Shown here: piece after piece, positions 25,438-34,680 of the stretch
How positions within the stretch are numbered: position 1 is the stretch's first letter
Layout of the letters: each line of letters opens with the position of its first letter
Assembly: GCA_029560585.1 (NCBI GenBank)
Contig: JAKQKQ010000159.1
Coordinates: 1-62,130 of the forward strand
Source of the DNA: Verrucomicrobiota bacterium
GTDB taxonomy: Bacteria; Verrucomicrobiota; Verrucomicrobiia; JADLBR01
Direction: 5' to 3'
Length of the DNA stretch: 62,130 bases
Notes under the pieces: model-generated
The model's database searches: none
Seen by the model: only the letters and a program-made list of their open reading frames with translations
Told to the model about the DNA's origin: nothing
Translations under genes and position numbers: made by a program

Positions 25438-26211
25438 CTAATACGCCCCAGTGGCCAGTTCCTTGGAAATGGTTTCCAGCCGGACGGGTTTCTCTCCGAC
25501 ACCCCGGCGCCTCGCCTCCTCCACGATGGCCTCCGTGGCGGTGGCCCCGATGCGCGATACGCCCAGCGAGCGAACCATGAGAAGGTCATCGAGCGTCCGG
25601 ACGCCTCCCGCGGCCTTGATCTGGACCGCGGGCGCAGCGTGTTTTCGCATCAGCTTCAGATGGGGGACGGTTGCGCCCTTGTAGTTGTACGATCCGTCGG
25701 GCTGCTTCACGAAGCCGTAGCCCGTCGATGTTTTGATAAAGGCGACCCCCGCGGCGGAGCAGATCTCGCAGAGTCGGACAATGTGATCGTCCTTCAGGTA
25801 GTCATTTTCGAATATGACCTTGAGGATGGCACCGGCCGCGCGCACCGCATCGTTGATCGCGCGGACCTCCGCCGAGACGTAGTCCCAGTCACCGCCCAGG
25901 GCCTTGCCGACATTGATGACCATGTCAATTTCGGTGCCCCCGGCGCGGGCGGCCTCCTCGGCCTCGATGACCTTGACGCGGGTGGTGCTGTTCCCATGTG
26001 GAAAACCGATGACGGGACAAACCCCGACGCTGGAGCCGTCGAGCACCTCTCTGGCCAGCGGGATGGAGTAGGGCTTCACGCAGGCGGTGGCGGTATCGTA
26101 CTTGCGGGCCAGCTCGCAGCCCTTTCGGATGTCCGCATCCGTCATCGTCGGATGCAGCAGCGAGTGGTCGATCATTTTGGCGAGATCGCGCAGGGTGATG
26201 GTGTCTTTCAT
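25438..26211 (-). CDS. deoC: Deoxyribose-phosphate aldolase
   Basis: 257 residues, the usual length. It cleaves 2-deoxyribose 5-phosphate to glyceraldehyde 3-phosphate and acetaldehyde. The Schiff-base lysine is in FIKTSTGY (Lys160), the proton-relay lysine in VQIKAAGG (Lys199), and the conserved Asp in IDMVINVG (Asp96). It starts IDHSLLHPTMTDADI. Cytoplasmic. It lies between the oxidoreductase and the glycyl radical enzyme in one minus-strand run headed by a GntR regulator. Its acetaldehyde or a related C2-C3 product suggests breakdown of a deoxysugar. The gene symbol rests on strong motif agreement, but DeoC-like proteins in PVC bacteria can act on other deoxysugar phosphates. Confidence 0.9.
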   Translation of the reverse strand: MKDTITLRDLAKMIDHSLLHPTMTDADIRKGCELARKYDTATACVKPYSIPLAREVLDGSSVGVCPVIGFPHGNSTTRVKVIEAEEAARAGGTEIDMVINVGKALGGDWDYVSAEVRAINDAVRAAGAILKVIFENDYLKDDHIVRLCEICSAAGVAFIKTSTGYGFVKQPDGSYNYKGATVPHLKLMRKHAAPAVQIKAAGGVRTLDDLLMVRSLGVSRIGATATEAIVEEARRRGVGEKPVRLETISKELATGAY

Positions 26212-26294
26212 GGATTCGGAGGGGGTTGAGGTTCTCGGTTCTGGGTTCTGGGTTCTGTGTTTTGGGGCTGGGTTCTAGGCATCGGGCGCCCGAG

Positions 26295-27446
26295 TCAGGG
26301 TTTCACGTCGATCCAGCGGCTCTCGCGGTGGCTCTTGAGGATTGCCTCGCAAAGGACGATCTCGCGATGGCCATCGGCGAAAGTGGGGAACGTGGGCGGG
26401 GCGGCGAAGTCGCCCTTGGCGATGTAACCGTAGAACGCTCGGAAGCATTGTTTGAAGGTGTCCGGGAATCCCTCGGCGTGACCCCCGGGATAGTTGATGA
26501 ACTGCCGCGCCGCATCGGAGACGAGCGATGGATCGCGGATGAGGCTGAGGTTGGGTTCGCCCCGCCGCCCGATCCACATCGTATTCGGTTCCTCGCTGTT
26601 CCACGCGAGCGCGGCCTTCGCGCCGCCGATCTCGAAGCGCAGGCAGTTCTTCCGCCCCGCCGTCACCTGAGAGACCCACAGCACACCCCGCGCCCCGCCC
26701 TTGAAACGGAGCAGCACGCTACCGAAATCTTCGGTGTCGATGGCGACCGGCTCTGTGGCGACGGCCTTCTCCTCCTTGCCCTTGAAGGTCTGAACCTCGC
26801 CCTTCGGTCGCTGGCGCACGGGATGGACCGTCTTCAGGTCGGCGCAGACCGCCTCGACATCCAGGCCCGTGACGGCGTGCATGAGGTCGAGCCAGTGCGT
26901 GCCGATGTCGGCCACGGCGCGCAGTTCCCCGCCCTCTTTCCCGAGCACCCGCCAGTTGTAGTCCGTCGGCAGAAGCAACCAGTCCTGCACGTAGTTGCCG
27001 CAGACGGAGAATACCTCGCCGAGATCGCCCCGCCGGATCATTTCTCGCGCCTCGAGGCAGAGCGGGTAGAAGCGGATGTTGTAGTTCACGCCGACGACGA
27101 GGCCCGTCTTCTTTGCGAGCGCGACCAGCTCGGCCGATTCCCTCGAATTCATGGCAAGGGGCTTCTCGCAGAGGACGTGTTTGCCGGCCTCAAGGGCGCG
27201 CTTGGCCATGGCGTAGTGCAGGCGGTTCGGGGTCGTGATATGCACGGCCCCCACGCGCTTGTCCGCGATGACCTCGTCGATGTCCCGGTAAGCCTTCGGA
27301 AGACCGAGGGATTCGGCCGCCCGCTTCGATTCCGCATCGTCCACGCCCAGGATGCCCGCTATCCCCACCCCGGCGCGCTTGAGTCCCTCCACATGCACCG
27401 GGCCGATGAACCCTGCGCCAATAACTGCAACCTCTGTCTTTTTCAT
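26295..27446 (-). CDS. Gfo/Idh/MocA-family oxidoreductase (cytoplasmic)
   Basis: 383 residues with an N-terminal Rossmann fold beginning directly at [21 protein letters not shown], then CEKPLAMN (the EKP motif) and the C-terminal substrate domain with [11 protein letters not shown]. It has no Tat signal, unlike the family member at 2189, so it uses soluble NAD(P) in the cytoplasm. Likely a sugar or inositol dehydrogenase. It starts four bases after the GntR gene stops and precedes deoC, so the three form an operon. Substrate cannot be read from the sequence. Confidence 0.92.
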   Translation of the reverse strand: MKKTEVAVIGAGFIGPVHVEGLKRAGVGIAGILGVDDAESKRAAESLGLPKAYRDIDEVIADKRVGAVHITTPNRLHYAMAKRALEAGKHVLCEKPLAMNSRESAELVALAKKTGLVVGVNYNIRFYPLCLEAREMIRRGDLGEVFSVCGNYVQDWLLLPTDYNWRVLGKEGGELRAVADIGTHWLDLMHAVTGLDVEAVCADLKTVHPVRQRPKGEVQTFKGKEEKAVATEPVAIDTEDFGSVLLRFKGGARGVLWVSQVTAGRKNCLRFEIGGAKAALAWNSEEPNTMWIGRRGEPNLSLIRDPSLVSDAARQFINYPGGHAEGFPDTFKQCFRAFYGYIAKGDFAAPPTFPTFADGHREIVLCEAILKSHRESRWIDVKP

Positions 27447-27450
27447 GCGA

Positions 27451-28275
27451 TCAATCCCTCGTCAGTTTGATTTCCGTCCTGTTCTGCCGGTGGTTTAGCC
27501 GGACCGAATTCTCGAGATGGTACCGGTCACCGCGATACAGCAGGACCTGATACCAGACGACCGTGTCGTCTTCCGAAAAACCCGTCCCCTCGACGACCAG
27601 CGCCGCGGCACCGGGCCTGGCGCCCAGCTTGCGCGCCTCGCCCAAATCCATGCCGCGCGCGCCAATCTTCTGCCGCTCCCCGGCGAGCCGCACCCCATAG
27701 CGGCCCTCGAGCAACGCATAGCATGACCCCGCCAGATCGCTCCGCCGAAGGCCGGGCACCATCGATGAGCGGATCCACCGGAACTCCAAAATGACCGGCA
27801 CGCCGTCCGCCAGACGCAGGCGCTCGACGAATATCACCCCTTCCCCCGCCCCAAGACCCATCCCGCCCGCCACCTCCTCCGGCACGTCCCCGCGCGCGAG
27901 CCGCTTGAACTCCAGCACCCGCGTCTCCGGCTCAAGGCCGAGCGCACGCGCGTGACCCGTGAAACTCTCCATCTCGCGCAAGGAGGCGTGCAGGGTCTTG
28001 TTCTCCGCCACGAACATCCCGATCCCCGGCCGATGTTCCAATAGGCCCTCGGCCACCAGATTCGACAGCACCTTGTTCGCGGTCGCGCGACTCACCCCAA
28101 AATCCCGCGCCAGATCGCGCTCCGAGGGAAACCTATCACCGTGTCGCGCGTCGCCGCCCACCAGCCGATCCCGGCACACGCGCGCCAGCTGCCGGTAGAC
28201 CGGCTCGCTCACAACCGCCCCGCCCTCCAGCGAAAGCTTCGCGCCCCCGACCTCGGTCTGCCGCTGCGTTGCCAT
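27451..28275 (-). CDS. GntR-family regulator with UTRA domain (HutC subfamily)
   Basis: 274 residues. Residues 20-90 are a winged helix-turn-helix ([54 protein letters not shown]), the rest a UTRA ligand domain ([22 protein letters not shown], ending with [20 protein letters not shown]). It would repress the downstream oxidoreductase, deoC and glycyl radical genes until a sugar or phosphosugar binds. A palindrome directly upstream of its start is a candidate operator, which would imply autoregulation. First gene of the unit. Confidence 0.92.
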   Translation of the reverse strand: MATQRQTEVGGAKLSLEGGAVVSEPVYRQLARVCRDRLVGGDARHGDRFPSERDLARDFGVSRATANKVLSNLVAEGLLEHRPGIGMFVAENKTLHASLREMESFTGHARALGLEPETRVLEFKRLARGDVPEEVAGGMGLGAGEGVIFVERLRLADGVPVILEFRWIRSSMVPGLRRSDLAGSCYALLEGRYGVRLAGERQKIGARGMDLGEARKLGARPGAAALVVEGTGFSEDDTVVWYQVLLYRGDRYHLENSVRLNHRQNRTEIKLTRD

Positions 28276-28276
28276 A

Positions 28277-28298
28277 GGTGGCTAGTCCACCAGCCACC
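28277..28298. promoter_or_regulatory. Candidate GntR operator
   Basis: GGTGGCTAGTCCACC is a near-perfect palindrome centred on CTAG, beginning two bases before the start codon of the GntR gene, followed by AGCCACC, which also pairs with the first arm. HutC-type regulators bind palindromes with a central TA pair, so the form fits. CCCTAGGGG follows at once. Confidence 0.5.
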
Positions 28299-28360
28299 CT
28301 AGGGGTCTTGGCGGGGATGTCAAGCCCCGGGGAAACTGCGGCGGGGGCCGGGGGCGGCGC

Positions 28361-28505
28361 TAGCTCGAAAACTCAGACACCGAATCGTAGGAGCCTGCTT
28401 GCAGGCGATTCCATGCGCGGATCGCGCGCGAGCGCGCTCCCGCGTCTCATTTTCACCCCCGGTGGCGCCTGCGGGCGATTCGAATCGCGCGCGAGCGCGC
28501 TCCCC
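28361..28505. repeat. Interspersed palindromic repeat, family 1 (copy 3 of 5)
   Basis: Contains GTAGGAGCCTGCTTGCAGGC, GCGCGCGAGCGCGCTCC, GTCTCATTTTCACCCCCGG and a second degenerate unit ending GAGCGCGCTCC. Preceded by AACTCAGACACCGAATC, the complement of the GATTCGGTGTCTGAATT found in copy 5. It fills the gap between the GntR gene and the convergent end of the next gene. Confidence 0.8.
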
Positions 28506-28564
28506 AGCCACATGGTCATCGGCCGCTGGTGCGTTGCTCGCCCGGGCAGCCGGTCACCACGCCA

Positions 28565-31500
28565 TCATTTCGCGACGATGCACCCGACCTGGCGGGGGCC
28601 GATCTCGATCGCGAGCGTGGCGGCGCCATCGCGCACGGTCGCATCGATGGGTTTGTCGGCCCAGGCGTCCCGATAAGAGGCGCCGGCGCGGTGCGGGACG
28701 GTGATGAGCGGCCCGCGGAGCGTCCCGTGGTTGGCGTTGAATAGGGTCCAGACAGTTTCCGTGGGCCCGGAGAAACGGTTGGCGAAGAGGCCGGGCGCGG
28801 CGGTGGCGACCAGGGGTTCGACATCGGCGGAAGCGAACGCGTCGCCATGCTCGCGGAGGAGGCGCAGGGCCTTGCTTAGGAATGCCCGGGAGTGCGCGTC
28901 GCCCGTCGCGTACCCGGTCATATAATAGCCCTCGCCGTTGAAGAAGGGGTATTTGAGGAGCGACCAGTTGCCATTCTTGAGTGGCGCGTAGTAGATGAGT
29001 TCGAAGACCTTGAAATCCGGCTGGATGAAACGCTGGAGATTCAGGTAGTGGGGGGAGAATCGGTCGTACCCATCCCTGTTGCCGTGCAGGGCGGTGTGGC
29101 CGAAGGCACCGTCGAGATGCTGGCACATGATGTCGTTGGGGACGTACTCGCAGTAGAGCGCGATCTCGGGTGGGATGGCGGCGCGGACATCCTTGGAGAG
29201 CAGCCACTCGCCTGGGGACATGCCCATGGGCGAACGGTGGCCATGGTCCTTCGCGTGGCATATGCGGCTGACCATGTTCCTGCCAAACTCGTCGAGATAC
29301 ATGCCATCCGGCTTGACCTCCGCGGCGACGCGGCGGTAGGCCGCGGCGAGGTGCTCGCGCCAGCCCGGTGTGTATGGGCACATCGAGTGGGCATCGTAGC
29401 TCTCGTGATAGAGCATCTTGCCATCGGCGGTCCTGATGGCCCACCGCTCGCGCTGCTCCATGGTCGGTTTGGTGGCGCGCGTGGCGACGAGGTAGCCGTC
29501 GAGATAGAGGCCGACGGGGACGCCCGATCGCTGGCACTTGCGGACCTCCTCGACGAAGCGCGGCAGCCCGCCGAGCTGATGGTATTCGTCATAGGCGCCC
29601 CAATGGCCGTGCTCCGGGGTGATCGCCCACCCGAAGAGGTGGAGGTAATCCCGGCACCCGAGGGCATCCTCGATACGCTTGACCTGACCGAGGAGATCGA
29701 CCCGCTCATCGAGGGGGCGGGTGAACGGCTCGGAGGGGCAATAGCTCGGGAAATCAAAGACGCGCGCGAACCACGGCTTGCGCGGGGCGGCAGGGTGATA
29801 CCACGTGCGCAGCCAATCCCTGTACGCGGCGACCTGATCGCGCCAATCGCCCGGTACCGCGGCGACGGCCACCGGCACGCACTCCCACTTTTCACCCGGG
29901 GCCACGGTCTGGGGAAGGAATTCCAGCGCATAATTCCCCCCTCGTGCGTCCTTGCCGAGCTGATACCAGCGAAACACCCCATCGATGTCGCGGGGCATCA
30001 GCGCTATTCCCGCGCCCATCCGTGGGCTAAAGAAGCCGTCGAGCTGGAGCGCGTGCGTTTCGCCAATCTCGTCGCGCCAGGAACAGGGCAGCCTGTTGAT
30101 CACGCACCCGGTCCGCCCGCTCAGGTACCAAGTGTCCGCGACGGAACCGAGCGCCAACCCCGATACCCTCGGAAAGAAGAGCGTTCCCGTCACGGGACCC
30201 GCGCCCGCGTTCTTCATCTCCAGGGTGAGCAGGACAGTGCGGGCATCGACCCGCTTGGCGAGAAAGCGAGCGCGCAGCGAGATCTGCCCTTCGGCCCATG
30301 CGCACTCTGCGCCGAAGCCGCCGTCGGGCCCGGGCGCCGATCTTTCAACGCGCCACTCCGTGGAAGGAATCTCGCGCTCGTCAATCCGGAGCGAGAAAAC
30401 CGGTTCGTCCGCAAGCTTGATCTCTCCGCCAAGCATCGCGGATTCGATCGCCCCCCACGCCAGACCTTTCGCGGTCCCAAATCGAAAGACCGCGTACGAG
30501 GTCGCCGCCTTCCTGACGGGGTTGCACTCCAGCGGTTGGATTTCGGGATCGGGGACGCGACGCGCGCCGCGGTTGAGCGTCGCGGCGAGGATTGCGAATC
30601 CAGAGTTGCGCATGCGGTCGCGCAGTATCAACCGTTTCGGCAGAGGGCCATCGCGCAGGGGGATCCCGTACACGGCGATGCCGTGGCCAACGCCGAACGC
30701 ACGCTTGGCAGAGTGGATGGGGAGCAGTTCTTCGGGGCGGCCGTCGCCATAGTCCAGTTCGATGACCAGCCGCTCCGGTTCCGAGAGCAGCGTCAGCGGC
30801 GACTCGGTCTTCCAGTGCACAAAGGCCTCGCGCTGGGGGAATGTCGCGGCCAGCAGGAGGAGCAGTTCTTTTGCGGGCTGGCCCGCGGGGATCGCTACGG
30901 TCACGGCGTCCTCCTCGATGATCCCGCTGGCGGCCATCGAGCCGATCGTGTCCGGGACCTCGAACGGGATGCCATCGACCTCGATGTGGCGTGACGGAAA
31001 CCAGTCACCGATGCCGAATCGGGCGAGCGCCACGGGACCCAGGCCGACGCCATCCCTCTTGGGCGACGGCAGCGTCTCCAGCCCGCCCTGGCCCTCGGGC
31101 CATGCGCCATCGCGCACGTCGAATTCAATCTCGCTGGCGACGGGCAACCTGAATGGCTCGGACTGGAGCGCCAGCCAGTCGATCTCGATCTCGGCCGATG
31201 CGCCCCCGCAGTCGACGCCGGCGGCCAGGCTCTCGAGGCGGCCCCGGGCATCCATCGTGCCGCGGAACACGTGCCATCGCCCATCGGTGTCCACATCGCG
31301 CGGACTCACGGGGTGCGCGCTCTCCCTCTTGCCCTTGGCGTCCGTCACGTACCCCTGCAGGACGTAGCCTCCGGCGGCGAACTCCCCGCGGGCGCGATAG
31401 CGCATCGCGAAAAACGGCATCGACGCCACGTCGATCGGAGGCGGTTTCACCGCCGTCCATCGCATCGAACGCCCCTCGCCATTCGCCCGAAGCCTCCAGC

Positions 31501-32161
31501 CCGCGGAGGATTTCTCGGCCGCGAATTCCGCGCTCGCATTCTTGGGCACCCACGATGGGCTCGCCGTCCACTGCAAGGTCTCAGCCTCGACCCGGGCGGC
31601 CTTCTTTTCGGGCGGCGTCGAACCGACCGTCGTCGCGCCGCGCGGCGCCTCGTCGGCGAAATCCATCCGCGCGAGCAATCGGCCGCCGCCATCAGATCGC
31701 GGCGCGATCCGGAGCGCGAGCCGATCGATGTTGTCCGGCGGGAGGAAGCCCAGGAGATCGATGGCGATGGCGTGCTCCGCGCCATCGGCGACCAGCATCC
31801 GCTGCGTCAGGTAGTGCCGCCAATCGGGCGATCCATCGCGCGCGATGAGCAGGTAGTCGCCCGACGGCGCGACGCCTTCGGCGCGATAATGAAACAGCAG
31901 AAAGCGCCGACCCCCGCCCACTTGCGCGGCCGACGGCTCGAGGGTCCACGTCATGATGCCGCCCGCAACGGTGAATTCGAGCCAGCCATCGCGATCGGCC
32001 ACCCGGTATTGCGCGGCGGCTTTTCCGGGCGACCAGCCGGGCTCCGGTTTCCATGCCGCCGCCGTCCGGCCATCGATCGGTTCGCTGGCCGGGGCAAGAG
32101 CGAACAAAGAGGCGATGAGCGATGCGAGAATCGCGGCAGCGAAGGGTTGTTTCGATTTCAT
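28565..32161 (-). CDS. Large secreted glycosidase-like protein (DUF6259 type)
   Basis: 1198 residues from ATG 32161, which begins a clean signal peptide (MKSKQPFAAAILASLIASLFALAPA). The first 380 residues hold two beta-rich units that look repeated (each includes a WHVF or WRHYL step and a LDIDWLAL or IDRLALRI step), as in carbohydrate-binding modules. The C-terminal 450 residues are a TIM barrel of the DUF6259/alpha-amylase-like type: DYLHLFGWAITPEHGHWGAYDEYHQLGGL, GLYLDGYL, DGMYLDEFGRN and ALYCEYVPN, with the Asp in MYLDEFG as likely nucleophile. Substrate unknown. The frame is open beyond the ATG but adds no signal. Diverges from a second large glycosidase-like gene. Confidence 0.75.
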   Translation of the reverse strand: MKSKQPFAAAILASLIASLFALAPASEPIDGRTAAAWKPEPGWSPGKAAAQYRVADRDGWLEFTVAGGIMTWTLEPSAAQVGGGRRFLLFHYRAEGVAPSGDYLLIARDGSPDWRHYLTQRMLVADGAEHAIAIDLLGFLPPDNIDRLALRIAPRSDGGGRLLARMDFADEAPRGATTVGSTPPEKKAARVEAETLQWTASPSWVPKNASAEFAAEKSSAGWRLRANGEGRSMRWTAVKPPPIDVASMPFFAMRYRARGEFAAGGYVLQGYVTDAKGKRESAHPVSPRDVDTDGRWHVFRGTMDARGRLESLAAGVDCGGASAEIEIDWLALQSEPFRLPVASEIEFDVRDGAWPEGQGGLETLPSPKRDGVGLGPVALARFGIGDWFPSRHIEVDGIPFEVPDTIGSMAASGIIEEDAVTVAIPAGQPAKELLLLLAATFPQREAFVHWKTESPLTLLSEPERLVIELDYGDGRPEELLPIHSAKRAFGVGHGIAVYGIPLRDGPLPKRLILRDRMRNSGFAILAATLNRGARRVPDPEIQPLECNPVRKAATSYAVFRFGTAKGLAWGAIESAMLGGEIKLADEPVFSLRIDEREIPSTEWRVERSAPGPDGGFGAECAWAEGQISLRARFLAKRVDARTVLLTLEMKNAGAGPVTGTLFFPRVSGLALGSVADTWYLSGRTGCVINRLPCSWRDEIGETHALQLDGFFSPRMGAGIALMPRDIDGVFRWYQLGKDARGGNYALEFLPQTVAPGEKWECVPVAVAAVPGDWRDQVAAYRDWLRTWYHPAAPRKPWFARVFDFPSYCPSEPFTRPLDERVDLLGQVKRIEDALGCRDYLHLFGWAITPEHGHWGAYDEYHQLGGLPRFVEEVRKCQRSGVPVGLYLDGYLVATRATKPTMEQRERWAIRTADGKMLYHESYDAHSMCPYTPGWREHLAAAYRRVAAEVKPDGMYLDEFGRNMVSRICHAKDHGHRSPMGMSPGEWLLSKDVRAAIPPEIALYCEYVPNDIMCQHLDGAFGHTALHGNRDGYDRFSPHYLNLQRFIQPDFKVFELIYYAPLKNGNWSLLKYPFFNGEGYYMTGYATGDAHSRAFLSKALRLLREHGDAFASADVEPLVATAAPGLFANRFSGPTETVWTLFNANHGTLRGPLITVPHRAGASYRDAWADKPIDATVRDGAATLAIEIGPRQVGCIVAK

Positions 32162-32345
32162 GTGGGGGGCTGGGCGCCTGCGACGCGATGGACTCGGGCC
32201 GGCGTCCCTCTCGCAGCTGAAGCGGTGCGCCATTTCGCTCGTCACCAAGATAGAAAACCCGCGCGACGGTGCCATGTGCCTCTGCCAAGTTGCTTGTCAT
32301 ATGCTGCATGGCGGCATAGCGTGGCTTCAAGCCATTTTAACAAAT
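32162..32345. promoter_or_regulatory. Divergent intergenic region between two large secreted proteins
   Basis: 184 bases between two head-to-head starts. The right end (32,330-32,345) is AT-rich (CATTTTAACAAATATG) compared with the genes around it, as expected for a promoter. No clear operator. Confidence 0.4.
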
Positions 32346-34535
32346 ATGATTGATCTTTCAAAAACTCCCCCCTCTCGGCATCACCGCGGTCACGCGGCAT
32401 GCGCGGCAATCGCCTGCGCTACGGCGCTCTTCTCCTGCCTTGCGGCGGTCGTGCCTGCGGAAAGCCCGGGGCTCGCGGGCCTCCGCGCGGCGCGGAGCGA
32501 GATCGCGCGCCGGCAGCGCCGCGTGATCTTCAACAACGACGGCTGCGACTGCCTCTATTTCCCGACGAACATGGCGCTCACCGCCGAGAATTTTCTCGCG
32601 CTTCGGACGACGCCGCTGGCTGGCAGCCAGGTGGGGGCGATCGCCTACTGCACGATCAGCTCGGGCTTCAGCTTCTTCACGCACCGGACCGAGGCGGGCG
32701 TGGTACTGGATCGGCAGGGCTCAAAGTACGCGATCCAGAATGGCTGCCGGAACATCGCGCGCGACATGATCGATGCGGGGACGGACTGCCTCCAGGCCAA
32801 CATCGGCTTTGGGCGCAAGCACGGGATGGAGGTGTTCTGGTCCATGCGCATGAACGACACCCACGACGCCGCCTATCAGCCGGACAAGCCGTACCTGCTC
32901 TATCCGCCTTTGAAGGTCGAGCATCCCGACTGGCTCGTGGGCGAACCGGTGAAGAAGACGCCGGTGGGGCGGTGGAGTTCGGTGGATTACGCTCGGCCCG
33001 AGATCCGGGATCTTGCGTTCCGCTTCATCGAAGAGGTGTGCCGCAACTATGACATCGACGGGGTGGAACTCGATTACTTCCGCCATCCCTGTTATTTCAA
33101 ATCGGTCGCGATGGGCGGGGCGGCGAGCGCCGAAGAATGCGATATGATCACCGCCCTGATGCGGCGGGTGCGGACGATGACCGAGGAGGTCGGCCTGAAG
33201 CGCGGTCGGCCAATCCTGGTGTCGGTGCGGGTGCCGGATTCAGTGGAATATGATCGTGGCCTCGGACTGGATGTGGAACGGTGGCTCTCCGATGGCCTCG
33301 TGGACCTTTTGATCACGACGTGCTACTTCCGCCTGAACCCGTGGTCCTACAGCGTCGAACTGGGCCATCGCCACGGCGTTCCGGTCTACCCGTGCCTGAG
33401 CGATTCCCGGATCAAGGGAGAGACGCGGTTCCGGCGATCGTCGATCGAGGCCTACCGCGGCGAGGCCATGAACGCCTGGGCCGCCGGTGCCCATGGCATC
33501 CATGTTTTCAACCTCTTCAATCCCAAGTCGCCCGTGTTCCGCGAGGTCGGTGACCCCGCCGTGCTCCGGCCGCTCGAGAAACTTTATTTCGTCACCGTGC
33601 GCGATGGTGATCCGGGCAGATTTCTCGCGGGCGGCGCACGCCATCAGACGTTGCAGATCCTCGCGCCCGGCCACCCTGCCCCGATCACGCGACGATCCCC
33701 GCTCCGGGCGCGCATCGACATCGGCGAGGATCTGTCCTGGGCCAACCAGGCCGGCCTTGAGCCGCAGGTGAGATGCCACGTGGAGATTCCGCTCCTCTCG
33801 AATCCCGGCCAAGTGTGCGCGACGTTCAACGGCATCGCTCTGGCGGACGGTCAGATCGGAAAGAAGGGATGGGTGGACTATCGCGTGCCGCCGGAGGCCG
33901 TGAGGCGCGGCGATAACCTCGTGGAGGTCGCCGTGAATCCCGATGCCAAGATGGCTGACGACAAATGGACCCTGATCTACGACGGCGATCGGCTGCCGGC
34001 CAAGCCATGGACCCGCGACACCGGTTCCCCGCGCACGGAGGAGACCGTCGCCGAGGGGGCATTGCGGATCGCGGACAAGGGCACGCAAGCCGGCGATTTC
34101 CACTACTGGCGTTTCCCCTGGGCCGCGGATCCCGAGGGGAAGACCACGGTCGAAGCGAGGGTCAAGGTGGTCTCCGGCTCGAGCTTCATTCTGCTGTCCA
34201 ACGGTGCGGCCGATGAGCGCCTGGGCTTTTGGCCGGATCACATCGACCTGTGGAACAATCGCAAGCTCCGCTTCGACATGAACACCACCGACGACTACCA
34301 CGTCTACCGCATCGAGTGCGGCGGCCGCGACCTCAGAGTCTTCGTCGATGGGCAATTGCGCATCGATGCCACGGGCAAGTTCGCCAAACATGCCGCCGCC
34401 GCCCGAAACGAACTGGCGTTCGGCACCGCCAACAGCCCGGGCGTCGGCGACGCGTGGTGGGATTACGTCAAGGCGCGATCCGACGGCCTAAGCTGCAACG
34501 ATCTGGTGGCCAGTGTCTCGTACAAGAAGAAATAG
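32346..34535 (+). CDS. Secreted glycosyl-hydrolase-like protein (GHL10-like barrel)
   Basis: 729 residues from ATG 32346, with an export signal (ACAAIACATALFSCLAAVVPA). The catalytic-type barrel contains HGMEVFWSMRMNDTHD, EVCRNYDIDGVELDYFRHP (the DGxxLDYxRxP step typical of the family-10-like GHL10/DUF4015 group) and GRPILVSVRVPDS. The C-terminal 200 residues are a jelly-roll module (KTTVEARVKVVSGSSFILLSNG, DDYHVYRIECGGRDLRVFVDGQ), of the LamG/concanavalin type. Together with the divergent DUF6259-like protein, it suggests glycan degradation outside the cell. Substrate unknown. Confidence 0.75.
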   Translation: MIDLSKTPPSRHHRGHAACAAIACATALFSCLAAVVPAESPGLAGLRAARSEIARRQRRVIFNNDGCDCLYFPTNMALTAENFLALRTTPLAGSQVGAIAYCTISSGFSFFTHRTEAGVVLDRQGSKYAIQNGCRNIARDMIDAGTDCLQANIGFGRKHGMEVFWSMRMNDTHDAAYQPDKPYLLYPPLKVEHPDWLVGEPVKKTPVGRWSSVDYARPEIRDLAFRFIEEVCRNYDIDGVELDYFRHPCYFKSVAMGGAASAEECDMITALMRRVRTMTEEVGLKRGRPILVSVRVPDSVEYDRGLGLDVERWLSDGLVDLLITTCYFRLNPWSYSVELGHRHGVPVYPCLSDSRIKGETRFRRSSIEAYRGEAMNAWAAGAHGIHVFNLFNPKSPVFREVGDPAVLRPLEKLYFVTVRDGDPGRFLAGGARHQTLQILAPGHPAPITRRSPLRARIDIGEDLSWANQAGLEPQVRCHVEIPLLSNPGQVCATFNGIALADGQIGKKGWVDYRVPPEAVRRGDNLVEVAVNPDAKMADDKWTLIYDGDRLPAKPWTRDTGSPRTEETVAEGALRIADKGTQAGDFHYWRFPWAADPEGKTTVEARVKVVSGSSFILLSNGAADERLGFWPDHIDLWNNRKLRFDMNTTDDYHVYRIECGGRDLRVFVDGQLRIDATGKFAKHAAAARNELAFGTANSPGVGDAWWDYVKARSDGLSCNDLVASVSYKKK

Positions 34536-34587
34536 GCGACTGGCGCAAAAGCCACGGCATCTGACCCGAGGATCTTGGCCCCGCGGT

Positions 34588-34640
34588 CTGTAGGAACCTG
34601 CTTGCAGGCGATCCGAATCGCGCGCAAGCGCGCTCCTACG
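34588..34640. repeat. Interspersed palindromic repeat, family 1 (copy 4 of 5)
   Basis: GTAGGAACCTGCTTGCAGGC and GCGCGCAAGCGCGCTCCTAC with no tail. It lies between the ends of the convergent GHL10-like and carB genes. Confidence 0.85.
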
Positions 34641-34680
34641 GCCCATTTCCAATCCCTGTGGCGTCCGCCACGCACCCGGC

